From NCBI RefSeq assembly GCF_000689415.1, contig NZ_HG322950.1, positions 2,983,501-3,047,500 of the forward strand: 64,000 bases of DNA, written 5' to 3'. Source of the DNA: Pseudomonas knackmussii B13 (GTDB lineage: Bacteria > Pseudomonadota > Gammaproteobacteria > Pseudomonadales > Pseudomonadaceae). A program made the translations under genes and the position numbers. Shown here piece after piece: positions 17,407-27,005 of the stretch (its first letter is position 1; each line of letters starts with the position of its first letter). The notes beneath the pieces are model-generated. The model saw only the letters and a list, made by a program, of their open reading frames with translations. It searched no databases and was not told where the DNA came from.

Positions 17407-18312
17407 ATGCAGGACCTCAACGACCTCTACTACTTCGCCAAGGTTGTCGAAGCAGGCGGTTTCGCCGCCGCCGGGCGCGACTTGGGCCTGCCGAAGTCGC
17501 GTCTGTCGCGGCGCATCGCCGAGTTGGAGGCGCGCCTCAATGTGCGTTTGCTGCAGCGCACCACGCGCAAGCTGGCGCTGACCGACATCGGCGAGCGCTA
17601 TTACCGGCATTGCCAGGCGATGCTGGTGGAAGCCGAAATGGCCGACGAGGTAGCTGCGCACCTGAGTGCCGAGCCGCGCGGACGGGTGCGCCTGTCCTGC
17701 CCGGTGGCGCTGGCGGAAACCGCGCTGAACGCCATGCTGCCGGGCTTTCTCGCGCAGTATCCGCAGGTCAACCTGGATCTCTTGCTGACCAACCGCCGCG
17801 TCGACCTGGTCAACGAAGGCGTGGACGTGGCGCTGCGCGTACGCGCGCCGGGTGACGAAGACCCTTCCCTGGTGTCGCGCCGCCTGCGTCAGGCGGCAGC
17901 CGCGCTGGTGGCGGCGCCACAGCTCTTGCAGGGGCGCACGCTGAATGAGCCGGAGGACCTGGCCGGCCTGCCGGTGCTCGGCGCGGTGGGGAACGATCGC
18001 AAGGTTCACTTCAACCTGATCGGCCCAGGTGGCGAGCGCCGCGAAGTCGCCCTGGAGCCTCGCCTCGCCGCCGAAGACTTCAATTTGCGCAAGACGGTGG
18101 CGCTGGCCGGGCTGGGCATCACCACCCTGCCCCTCTACTACTGCATCCAGGAACTGGAGCAGGGGCAACTGGTGCGGGTGCTGGCGGACTGGCACGAGCC
18201 GCCTGCCTTCCTCCAGGCCGTCTATCCGCACCGGCGCGGCCTGTTGCCGGCCGTTCGGGCGCTGCTCGACTACCTGGCAGATGGCTTCGCCCGCAGCGAC
18301 TTCCCCTTGTAA
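17407..18312 (+). CDS. LysR-family transcriptional regulator
   Basis: A 301-residue LTTR. The N-terminal winged helix-turn-helix is DLNDLYYFAKVVEAGGFAAA..DLGLPKSRLSRRIAELEARL, followed by a periplasmic-binding-protein-like effector domain. The YYFAKVVEAGGF..AGR start is typical of the subgroup regulating azoreductase or quinone-response genes. It is divergent from azoR with a 115-bp shared promoter region, and likely regulates azoR and itself (inference). Confidence 0.9.
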   Translation: MQDLNDLYYFAKVVEAGGFAAAGRDLGLPKSRLSRRIAELEARLNVRLLQRTTRKLALTDIGERYYRHCQAMLVEAEMADEVAAHLSAEPRGRVRLSCPVALAETALNAMLPGFLAQYPQVNLDLLLTNRRVDLVNEGVDVALRVRAPGDEDPSLVSRRLRQAAAALVAAPQLLQGRTLNEPEDLAGLPVLGAVGNDRKVHFNLIGPGGERREVALEPRLAAEDFNLRKTVALAGLGITTLPLYYCIQELEQGQLVRVLADWHEPPAFLQAVYPHRRGLLPAVRALLDYLADGFARSDFPL

Positions 18313-18318
18313 GGGCGA

Positions 18319-19011
18319 TCAGCCCAAGAGGCGGGCGGCGATAGCACCGCCGCTGAGATGGTCGAGCCAGAACAGCTGGTGCAGCAGGACGATGAGCCAG
18401 AACACCAGCTGGAAGCTGAATTTGCGTGTCTTGTGCCGCAGCCGTTGTTGCGCCAGCAATGCGCCGGGCCAGCCACCGAACAGTTCCAGCAGGTGCAGGG
18501 TCTGCTCGGGCGTACGCCAGGCGCCGCGCTCGGCGCTGCGCTTATCACGCCAATAGGCGAAGAAGGCAGCCAGGCTGAGCAACGGATAAGCGAGCAGCCA
18601 CCAGGGCGCGTCGCCTTTCATCAGCCAGGAGCCGGCGCCCAACAGCGGCACCAGTGTGGTGGCGGCGAGCAACGCCAGGGCCCGACCAAGGTTGCTGGGC
18701 CGGCTTGGCTCGGCGATCTGCCGACCGCTGCGCACTTTCGCGCGGGTCGCCTGGGCTGGAGGTTTCTGGCGGATTTCCGGCAGATCGACGGCCAACCCGG
18801 CCAGGCGCGCGTGCTCGGCACGTGGCCGGCCCTGACGGTCGTTCCCGGCTGTGTAGCGCACGGCGTCGCCCTGCTGCGGGCGACGGTCGCCACGGAACGC
18901 CGAGATGTGCAGGAAGAGCTCCGCGCCACCGCCTTGCGGGCGGATGAAGCCGAAGCCCTTCTCGTCGTCCCAGCGGCTGATCACGCCGCTCTTTTCCACG
19001 CCCGCAATCAC
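18319..19011 (-). CDS. Cold-shock-domain / DUF1294 membrane protein
   Basis: A 230-residue fusion. Residues 5-65 form a cold-shock-like OB fold with SGVISRWDDEKGFGFIRPQGGGAELFLHISAF (RNP1-like KGFGFI, RNP2-like LFLHIS). A linker and three hydrophobic segments follow, then the DUF1294 block YWRDKRSAERGAWRTPEQTLHLLELFGGWPGALLAQQRLRHKT. The start is taken as the GTG at 19011, which overlaps the uppP stop as GTGA (coupled translation); a second GTG at 18999 is possible. Nucleic acid binding tethered to the inner membrane is inferred from domain order; function unknown. Confidence 0.8.
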   Translation of the reverse strand: MIAGVEKSGVISRWDDEKGFGFIRPQGGGAELFLHISAFRGDRRPQQGDAVRYTAGNDRQGRPRAEHARLAGLAVDLPEIRQKPPAQATRAKVRSGRQIAEPSRPSNLGRALALLAATTLVPLLGAGSWLMKGDAPWWLLAYPLLSLAAFFAYWRDKRSAERGAWRTPEQTLHLLELFGGWPGALLAQQRLRHKTRKFSFQLVFWLIVLLHQLFWLDHLSGGAIAARLLG

Positions 19012-19838
19012 GACTTGGCGCTGCTCCAGTCGATCAGGTCGAACTGCCAGGTCGCGAGGATCAGCAGGCCGAAGACGATGCGATACCAGGCGAAGGCCGC
19101 ATAGCTGTGGCTGGCGATGAACTTCAGCAGGCCGCGCACGGCGATCATCGCGAAGATGAACGAAGTGACGAAGCCGATGGCGAACACCGGCAGGTCGCTG
19201 GGCTGGAACAGCTCGCGGTACTTGTAGCCGGAGTACACCGCCGCCCCGACCATGGTCGGCATGGCGAGGAAGAACGAGAACTCGGTGGCGGCCTTGCGCG
19301 ACAGGCCGAACAGCAGCCCGCCGATGATGGTGGCGCCGGACCGCGAGGTCCCGGGGATCAGCGCCAGGCACTGGGCACAGCCGACCTTGAGCGCGTCGCG
19401 CCAGGTCATGTCGTCGACCTGGTCGACACGGATCGCATGCTCGCGGCGTTCGGCCCAGAGCATGATCAGGCCGCCGATCAGCAGCGCGGCAGCCACCGTG
19501 ATCGGGTTGAACAGGTATTTGTGGATCTTGTCGGCGAAGGCCACCCCCAGCACCACGGCCGGCGCAAAGGCGATCAGCAGGTTGACGGTGAACTTCTGCG
19601 CGCGGCGCTGCGTCGGCAAGCCGACGATGATCTCGATGATCTTGCTGCGGAATTCCCAGACCACCGCGAGGATCGCCGCGAGCTGGATGATGATGTTGAA
19701 GGCTTGCGCACGCTCGCCAACGAAGCCCAGCAGGTCGGCGACGATGATCTGGTGTCCGGTGCTGGACACCGGGAGAAACTCCGTCAGTCCCTCGACCACC
19801 CCTAGAATGAACGCCTGCACGGCATTCCAGATTTCCAT
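19008..19838 (-). CDS. uppP: Undecaprenyl-diphosphatase (UppP/BacA)
   Basis: A 276-residue polytopic inner-membrane enzyme that dephosphorylates undecaprenyl diphosphate for peptidoglycan and O-antigen cycles and confers bacitracin tolerance. Signatures are LGVVEGLTEFLPVSSTGH near the N-terminus and LIPGTSRSGATIIGGLLFGLSRKAATEFSFFLAMP in the centre, holding the catalytic Glu/Ser/Arg residues. Length is normal. It overlaps the downstream cold-shock/DUF1294 gene by 4 bp. Confidence 0.95.
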   Translation of the reverse strand: MEIWNAVQAFILGVVEGLTEFLPVSSTGHQIIVADLLGFVGERAQAFNIIIQLAAILAVVWEFRSKIIEIIVGLPTQRRAQKFTVNLLIAFAPAVVLGVAFADKIHKYLFNPITVAAALLIGGLIMLWAERREHAIRVDQVDDMTWRDALKVGCAQCLALIPGTSRSGATIIGGLLFGLSRKAATEFSFFLAMPTMVGAAVYSGYKYRELFQPSDLPVFAIGFVTSFIFAMIAVRGLLKFIASHSYAAFAWYRIVFGLLILATWQFDLIDWSSAKS

Positions 19839-20382
19839 ACTGCTTCCCCCAAGGTGCGGCCGCTGCCGCGATCTTTATAGTGTGTTTCTCCTGCCCGCGG
19901 CCTCTGGAGCCAGGCTCCGGGCGGCGGGGGTCAGGCATGCTACTGCATTGCACCGCCCTGGGAGCCCCTGTAACGGAAATTTCTCACAGCTCGGCAAGGC
20001 CTCTGTTGAGTCTGATACGGACGGAGCGGACATACAGACCGTCGCCTCATGGGTTCATTCCCTTTACAGCCGTGCAAAATGCAACTAAGTCATTGAATTT
20101 CAAGAGTACTGCCGTACCAACTAGGCTTTTTTCCGCGTCATCTGTTTCGCTGCTGATACAACGCATGTGCCCGCAAAGGCACGCGCAGCGCAAATATCGA
20201 GAACATCACAAAATTCTGTTTCAGCGCTGAAACGCTTTTGCGCAAAGCCCCGCCCTAGAGCCTCTTCTGCCTGATTACCCCCCGGAAAAGGGGCTGTCGC
20301 TGTATCAGACGCGAAACAACAACCCTCACCCTGCACTCAGCTCATTTCCTCAAGCCTTTGAATCCAAAGTGAAATTCAAAAC
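19839..20382. other. Long intergenic region upstream of fapA
   Basis: About 540 bases between uppP and the fap promoter with no supportable gene. The stretch from about 20080 to 20380 is notably richer in A/T than its surroundings (for example TCATTGAATTTCAAGAG), which fits a regulatory leader for the amyloid operon. Confidence 0.5.
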
Positions 20383-20398
20383 AGGCACGGCTTCTGCT
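20383..20398 (+). promoter_or_regulatory. Candidate sigma-54 promoter of the fap operon
   Basis: AGGCACGGCTTCTGCT against consensus TGGCAC-N5-TTGC: GG and GC dinucleotides at the required 10-bp spacing, only two mismatches. It lies about 50 bases before the fapA start and points into the operon. Confidence 0.6.
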
Positions 20399-20450
20399 CC
20401 ATCCCGGTACAGCTGTTTAGGGCACAGCGCACCAAAAAGGAACCGCCATC

Positions 20451-20894
20451 ATGGGGAACTTCGATTCAAGGATCGTCGGACTGCTCGTCGGCCTCGCATG
20501 TGTGGCCACGACGGCCACCATAGTCCCGGTAGCCAACGCCGGCGACGGCACCATCGTTCTGCAACGCGACGTGCAGCCCCGGGTCGCCACCCGGCCGACC
20601 ATGGTGCCTGATCCAAACCCGACCACCGTCAATCCGAACGTCTCCCGCCAGGTCATTCAACAGACCAACGAGCTCAGCGATACCGATTTCGCAGGTGTCA
20701 CCAGCGGTTCCAGCCTCCAGCAGCGCATCCTGCCCAACGGCCAGCTCGTGGGCATGGACAACGGCGCCAACCAGAGCCTGACGAACAACCCGCTCGGCGG
20801 CGGCGGTGGCGGTGGCGCGGGCATCTCCAACTCGGTCAACCGCACGGTCCAGCAAGGCCTGTCGCCGTTGCGCATGCTGACGGGGGATCGTTGA
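20451..20894 (+). CDS. fapA: Functional amyloid protein FapA
   Basis: A 147-residue periplasmic protein, first gene of the fap operon. Signal peptide through about ALA of VPVANAG, then a low-complexity region with NPTTVNPNVSRQVIQQTNELSDTD and a Gly tract. In P. aeruginosa and P. fluorescens FapA is thought to act as a chaperone-like modulator of the balance between FapB and FapC in fibres. A Shine-Dalgarno AAGGAAC lies upstream. The next gene begins one base after the stop. Confidence 0.9.
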   Translation: MGNFDSRIVGLLVGLACVATTATIVPVANAGDGTIVLQRDVQPRVATRPTMVPDPNPTTVNPNVSRQVIQQTNELSDTDFAGVTSGSSLQQRILPNGQLVGMDNGANQSLTNNPLGGGGGGGAGISNSVNRTVQQGLSPLRMLTGDR

Positions 20895-20895
20895 G

Positions 20896-21474
20896 ATGAA
20901 AGCCCATCACGCACTTTCCCTGCTCCTGCTCAGCGCCTCGGCCGCCTTCGCCCAGGACCCGCAACTGGTCAACAACGCCAGCATCGACAACAGCGGCCGG
21001 GGCTACAACGGCGTAGCCAGCTTCAACCAGGCGGCAGGCGATGAAACGCAGCAGGCCAACGGCCGCGCCATTGCCATCGGCACCGAAGGCGGTGCCCGCA
21101 CCCAGTTCAATCAGAAAGTGATCGCCATCGTCGACCCGACCCAGGCGGCGAAGGCTTCGATCACTGGCAATTCGTTCTCCAACGGCAACGGTGCACTGGG
21201 CGTGAACCAGTCCGCCGGATCTGCCAACCAGCAGGTCAATGCCATGAGCATCAGCGTGAACGCGGTGCCGCAGAGCGTCGGTGACGACGTGCTCTCGCAG
21301 CAGAACGTGACGCTGTCACTGAACTCCGGTCCATCGGGTTCATCCACCGGCAGCCGGCAGATCGTCACCAGCGATCAGGCCTTTACCGGCAACCGCGGGG
21401 TGGTCCAGGTGAGCCAGAGCGCGGGGGTCGGCAATCGCATTGCCAACACCCTGACGATCCGGGTCGCAGACTGA
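20896..21474 (+). CDS. fapB: Functional amyloid minor subunit / nucleator FapB
   Basis: A 192-residue secreted amyloid protein with signal MKAHHALSLLLLSASAAFA. Imperfect Asn/Gln-rich repeats follow, with the pattern NxASIxNSGxGYNGVASFNQAAGDxxQQAN, repeated as NSFSNGNGALGVNQSAGSANQQVNA and FTGNRGVVQVSQSAGVGNRIAN. These beta-arch repeats match the repeats of FapC, and the family is thought to nucleate fibre growth. It is exported through FapF. Confidence 0.93.
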   Translation: MKAHHALSLLLLSASAAFAQDPQLVNNASIDNSGRGYNGVASFNQAAGDETQQANGRAIAIGTEGGARTQFNQKVIAIVDPTQAAKASITGNSFSNGNGALGVNQSAGSANQQVNAMSISVNAVPQSVGDDVLSQQNVTLSLNSGPSGSSTGSRQIVTSDQAFTGNRGVVQVSQSAGVGNRIANTLTIRVAD

Positions 21475-21528
21475 CCCAATGCCAACAACCAAAAACACTA
21501 AGCACGCCAATATGCAAGGAGAATCACC

Positions 21529-22569
21529 ATGAAACCGACTATGGCTCTCAAGCCTCTGGTTTTCGCGGTAGCAGCGGTCCTGGCTGTAGCTGTTCACGCG
21601 GACAACCGCAATGACAATCATGGTCACGGCCACGGTCATGGCCACGACCATGATAACCACCACCAACATCAGCCCTACGACCCCTACAAGGACCCACGGA
21701 TTCCGGCTGGTGCAACCGCTACCGTGATTGACACCCAAGACAGCTACAACAACAACGTTACCAACATGGGCACCAAGAACAATGCCACTGTTGATAATTC
21801 GCTGAAGGGTGCATCGGGTAACGTCGGCGCTAACGTGGCCGCTGGCGACATGAACCAACAAGCCAACGCCGCCGCCCTCGCCACCGCAGATGAGCACTTC
21901 ATCTTCGGTTCGGCAGAAGCGTCCACCGACGTGACCCAGAACAATCACAACAACAACGCTTGGAACTTCTCCAATGCCAACAAGGCGTCTCTGACCGACT
22001 CGGCCAACAACGCCTCCGGCAACATGGGCATCAACATGGCCGCCGGCAACTTCAACCAACAGAAAAACGACATGGCCGCAGCCGTGTCCGGTGGTCGTAC
22101 CGCCGACGCCTCCAGCGGCGCCAGCCAAACCTCCACTGGCAACAACGTCCTCAACGCTGCTTTCCTGACCTACTCGAAGGAAACCCTGCGCTCCGAGTTC
22201 TCGGCTCATGGCACCTACAAGGGCCATGGCGAAGGCGTAGTGCTGGACGATCCGGAAAAAGGTCATGGCGGCCATGGTGGCCATGGTGGCCCGAGCATGG
22301 ACAGCCGCGGTGGCGACGATCACGGCAAAGTGGACAAGGATCCGCTGTACTTCAGCGAGTCCGGCACCGTGGATCTGCGTGGCTATGCCACCTACCAAGT
22401 GCTGGTTCCGACTGGCTGGAAAGACCCTGTCACCAACAACGCCACCATCAGCAACTCGCTCAACAACGCCTCGGGTAACGTGGGTGTGAACGTGGCTGCC
22501 GGTGTCGGCAACCAACAAAGCAACTCGCTGTCCATCGCCGCAGGTTGCAAGGCCTGCACTGGCCTGTAA
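21529..22569 (+). CDS. fapC: Major functional amyloid subunit FapC, with His-rich N-terminus
   Basis: A 346-residue fibre subunit. Signal peptide MKPTMALKPLVFAVAAVLAVAVHA, then an unusual His/Asp/Asn-rich segment (about residues 25-50) with repeated HG pairs. Three amyloid repeats follow, each ending in a form of NASGNxGxNxAAGxxNQQ: about residues 65-110, 140-190 and 300-340. The linker between repeats 2 and 3 contains a second HGGHGGHGG stretch. It ends with GCKACTGL, the CxxC conserved in FapC and proposed to influence fibrillation or secretion. A strong AAGGAG site precedes the ATG, fitting high expression. Confidence 0.95.
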   Translation: MKPTMALKPLVFAVAAVLAVAVHADNRNDNHGHGHGHGHDHDNHHQHQPYDPYKDPRIPAGATATVIDTQDSYNNNVTNMGTKNNATVDNSLKGASGNVGANVAAGDMNQQANAAALATADEHFIFGSAEASTDVTQNNHNNNAWNFSNANKASLTDSANNASGNMGINMAAGNFNQQKNDMAAAVSGGRTADASSGASQTSTGNNVLNAAFLTYSKETLRSEFSAHGTYKGHGEGVVLDDPEKGHGGHGGHGGPSMDSRGGDDHGKVDKDPLYFSESGTVDLRGYATYQVLVPTGWKDPVTNNATISNSLNNASGNVGVNVAAGVGNQQSNSLSIAAGCKACTGL

Positions 22570-22646
22570 GCGAAAAGCTGCTGTACTTGGGGGGCTCCGG
22601 CAACGGAGCCCCTCCTTCTCCTAGCGCTTGCACAGGCGTGACGATC

Positions 22647-23324
22647 ATGCGCACGTTCGCTTTTCTCCTGCTCACTGCTCTTTCCGGCCTTAGCCAGGCC
22701 GGCCAGTTGGCTGTCCCCCTGCCGGGCGGAATGCTGGCCTACAAGCAAGTCGAGAGTGTCCGCGAACGTCGCTTCGCCAACCTGGTCGAGCAGAAGACCG
22801 ACTTCAGCTGTGGTGCCGCCTCCCTCGCCACCATCCTGCGCCAAGCCTACGACCTGGACGTGGACGAGGAATTCGTGATCAAGGGCATGCTGGTCAAGGC
22901 CGACCCCAACCTGGTTCGTACCCAGGGCTTCTCGATGCTGGACATGAAGGTCTACCTGGAAAGCATCGGCATGCGCGCCCGCGGATATCGCATACCACCT
23001 TCGTCGCTGGAGAAGCTGGCCGTTCCGGTGATCGTCCTGCTCGACGTGCGCGGCTACAAGCATTTCGTCGTGCTGCAGCGGACCTACAAAGGCCACATGT
23101 ACATCGGTGACCCGGTGCTCGGTCACAAGCGCTACACGCAAGAAGATTTTCTCAAGGGCTGGAACGGCATCATCTTCGCCATCATTGGTCCCGGCTATGA
23201 CAAGGCCAACGCGCTGCTGCGGCCGCCGGAACCCCTGACCGCAAAAGATCGACTGAATGCCTTCTACCCGGTCAAGGACGCAGAGCTCATGGATTTCGGT
23301 TTCATCCAGAGCGATTTCCTCTGA
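22647..23324 (+). CDS. fapD: C39-family cysteine protease FapD
   Basis: A 225-residue protein with signal MRTFAFLLLTALSGLSQA and a papain-like C39 peptidase domain. Catalytic Cys in KTDFSCGAASLATIL, His in RGYKHFVVLQRT, and Asp in MYIGDPVLGHKRYT. In the Fap system it is required for efficient amyloid export, probably by processing a component such as FapF in the periplasm. The start at 22647 is chosen because it begins the signal peptide; longer frames overlap the end of fapC. Confidence 0.92.
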   Translation: MRTFAFLLLTALSGLSQAGQLAVPLPGGMLAYKQVESVRERRFANLVEQKTDFSCGAASLATILRQAYDLDVDEEFVIKGMLVKADPNLVRTQGFSMLDMKVYLESIGMRARGYRIPPSSLEKLAVPVIVLLDVRGYKHFVVLQRTYKGHMYIGDPVLGHKRYTQEDFLKGWNGIIFAIIGPGYDKANALLRPPEPLTAKDRLNAFYPVKDAELMDFGFIQSDFL

Positions 23325-23370
23325 GTCTAAAAAAGATAGCGAGGGGTTGGATCCTCTCCGGGAGATAACG

Positions 23371-24105
23371 ATGAAGACCATCCCGATGCTCGCCGCCACC
23401 TGCCTGGTCATCTGCCTGCCGATCCAAGCCGCGGAAACCTTCCGCCCGATCGAGCTAAAAGACCAGGAGCTGGCTCAGCTGCGCGGGCGCTATGTAATGC
23501 CCGGTCGAATCATCAGTTTCGGCGTCGTCATGAGCAGCACCTGGAAAAACGCCGTCGGCGACAACATTGGCGCCAGAGTGAGCATGCAAATCCAGGAATC
23601 CACCATCAAACCGCAGTTCTATGTCACCTCCACCAACGAGGCCGGTAACGGAGGAACACCCAACGCGGCCACCGGCAGCATCAGCGGCGGCGCAGGCTTG
23701 AACCAGACCCAAGGCGTTACCCAGAGCGCCCGCTCGGCCGGTGACTACAACACTGCCTACAACAACGTGGGCATCAACGTCAGCGAGGCCGACCAGGCGC
23801 CTGCAATCAACAACCAGGGTGTACCGCTCAACGGCACCTACAGCGCCACCAATGGCGCCGGAACCGTCACGATCAATCCGAGCAGCGGCGGTATCCAGAT
23901 GGCAATCAACGCCAACGGCCAGGGTAATAGCGTCCAGCAACTCGCCCGCGGCGGCATGCTTCAGGCAACCAACATGCTTGGCAGCAGCAACCTGGTTAAC
24001 AACGTGACCCAACTGAACGTCGTCCTGCGCAACAACCTTCCGACGGTGGGCGCCCTGGACTGCAACCTGACTCAACTCAAAGGTCTGCGCAGTATGGGAA
24101 TGTGA
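23371..24105 (+). CDS. fapE: Fap amyloid accessory protein FapE
   Basis: A 244-residue secreted protein with signal MKTIPMLAATCLVICLPIQA and ribosome site GGAGATAACG. Asn/Gly-rich composition with NNVGINVSEADQAPAINNQGV and a C-terminal segment GALDCNLTQLKGL. FapE is found as a minor component of Pseudomonas Fap fibres and is proposed to cap or modify them. Upstream in-frame codons overlap the end of fapD in another frame and are not used. Confidence 0.9.
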   Translation: MKTIPMLAATCLVICLPIQAAETFRPIELKDQELAQLRGRYVMPGRIISFGVVMSSTWKNAVGDNIGARVSMQIQESTIKPQFYVTSTNEAGNGGTPNAATGSISGGAGLNQTQGVTQSARSAGDYNTAYNNVGINVSEADQAPAINNQGVPLNGTYSATNGAGTVTINPSSGGIQMAINANGQGNSVQQLARGGMLQATNMLGSSNLVNNVTQLNVVLRNNLPTVGALDCNLTQLKGLRSMGM

Positions 24106-24163
24106 TCTACGCTCAATCGCGGATGTGACCAAAAATTACATAAAATGAAAGGGACAGCGCGCC

Positions 24164-25441
24164 ATGCACCGATCACTTTCGCTTCGCACCGCAGTTTGTC
24201 TATCCGCTCTACTCCCCTCGACCTTCAGCTTCGCGGCTTCGGAGGCCGAGGTGGATGCTTTGAAGCAGGAGCTCATTGAGCTCAAACAACGTTACGAGGC
24301 TCAGCAGAAGGCCCTCATGGTGCTGGAACAGCGCGTCCGCCAGGTCGAGGAGCAGCCTGCAGCCGCTCAACCGGCCCAGCCCAAGCGCCTCGTGACTTCC
24401 ACCAACAAACCCACACCACCGGGCACCAGCTCTAATGTCAGCACCGGTGCGTCTTACGGCGAATCGCTCAAGGACGACAGCCAGCCGCCCAAGAGCGTGG
24501 ATGACCTCTACTCCGAGGCCAACGGTTTCTTCGGTAATGGAACTTGGAGCTTCGAGACCGGGATCACCTACACCCACTATGATTCGAGGCAGTTGACCCT
24601 CAACGGCTTCCTCGCGCTGGACACCATCTTCCTGGGCAACATCGGCGTGGACAACATCAACGCCGATACCTGGACCCTGGACCTGACCACTCGCTACAAC
24701 TGGAACAACCGCTGGCAGTTCGACATCGACGTGCCCGTGGTCTACCGGCAGAGCATCTTCGAGTCGGCCGGCGCCGGGAACTCCACCTCGCAGTCCACCG
24801 ACGAGAAGGTCAAGCGCGACCCGACCTGGGGCGACGTCAACTTCGGTATCGCCTACAAGTTCATGGACGAAACCGAGTCGCGCCCGGATGCCGTGGTCAG
24901 CCTGCGCGTCAAGGCACCCACGGGTACCGACCCCTACGGTATCAAGCTGGTACGGGCGAGCGACAACGACAACCTCAACGTGCCCAAGGAACTGCCCACC
25001 GGCAACGGCGTCTGGTCTGTCACCCCGGGGATCTCCCTGGTCAAGACCGTGGACCCGGTCGTGCTGTTCGGCAGCCTGAGCTACACGTACAACATCGAGG
25101 ATTCGTTCAGCGACATCAGCCCGCAGGAAGGCACCAAGCTGGGCGGCAAGGTCAAGCTGGGCGACTGGTTCCAGGTCGGCGCCGGCGCGGCCTTCGCGCT
25201 CAACGAGAAGACCAGTATGTCGTTCTCCTTCTCCGACCTGATCGCCGAGAAGACCAAGATCAAACCCGACGGCGGCGACTGGCAAGGCGTTACCAGCAGC
25301 GACGCCAACGCCGCGTACTTCAACTGGGGCATGACCTACGCCTGGAGCAAGAACCTCACCATCGTGCCCAACCTGTCCATCGGCATCAGCCCGGATGCAC
25401 CGGACTACAGCGTCAGCGTGAAATTCCCCTACTACTTCTGA
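24164..25441 (+). CDS. fapF: Amyloid secretion outer membrane channel FapF
   Basis: A 425-residue outer membrane pore. Signal peptide to about SFA-ASEA, then a coiled coil of about 40 residues (EVDALKQELIELKQRYEAQQ) that trimerises in known FapF. A flexible linker contains TNKPTPPGTSS and is followed by a C-terminal 12-strand beta-barrel ending KFPYYF with terminal Phe. In the FapF structure a plug helix precedes the barrel and gates passage of FapB, FapC and FapE. Last gene of the operon, followed by a terminator. Confidence 0.94.
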   Translation: MHRSLSLRTAVCLSALLPSTFSFAASEAEVDALKQELIELKQRYEAQQKALMVLEQRVRQVEEQPAAAQPAQPKRLVTSTNKPTPPGTSSNVSTGASYGESLKDDSQPPKSVDDLYSEANGFFGNGTWSFETGITYTHYDSRQLTLNGFLALDTIFLGNIGVDNINADTWTLDLTTRYNWNNRWQFDIDVPVVYRQSIFESAGAGNSTSQSTDEKVKRDPTWGDVNFGIAYKFMDETESRPDAVVSLRVKAPTGTDPYGIKLVRASDNDNLNVPKELPTGNGVWSVTPGISLVKTVDPVVLFGSLSYTYNIEDSFSDISPQEGTKLGGKVKLGDWFQVGAGAAFALNEKTSMSFSFSDLIAEKTKIKPDGGDWQGVTSSDANAAYFNWGMTYAWSKNLTIVPNLSIGISPDAPDYSVSVKFPYYF

Positions 25442-25454
25442 TCGCAACAACGAC

Positions 25455-25482
25455 AACGGCCCCTTCGGGGGCCGTTTTCATT
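25455..25482 (+). terminator. Rho-independent terminator of the fap operon
   Basis: ACGGCCCC-ttcg-GGGGCCGT followed by TTTCATT, about 15 bases after the fapF stop. Confidence 0.88.
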
Positions 25483-25494
25483 GGCGCTGGGCGC

Positions 25495-25524
25495 AAAAAA
25501 AGGCGGGGATCGCTCCCCGCCTCC
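25495..25524 (-). terminator. Terminator of the sigma-54 activator gene
   Basis: On the minus strand GGCGGGGAGCGATCCCCGCC followed by a run of seven T, directly after the regulator stop. Confidence 0.85.
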
Positions 25525-25540
25525 GTTCACCCTTCCTTAT

Positions 25541-26875
<1,335 letters not shown>

Positions 26876-27005
26876 GCTCCTTTCCTTGGCGCCATTAATT
26901 TGAAAAACTTTAAAAAACAGTTGCTTGGCGCTCCATTCTGTAAAGCTAGCAATATATTGACGCGCGCATTGATCGTTTTCCTATAAAGCCAATGCCAAAA
27001 CAGTC

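Noticed and set aside
24209..25456. Long open frame on the minus strand over fapF
   Set aside because: It is a GC-codon shadow of fapF with no family similarity; the plus-strand frame has signal peptide, coiled coil and barrel.
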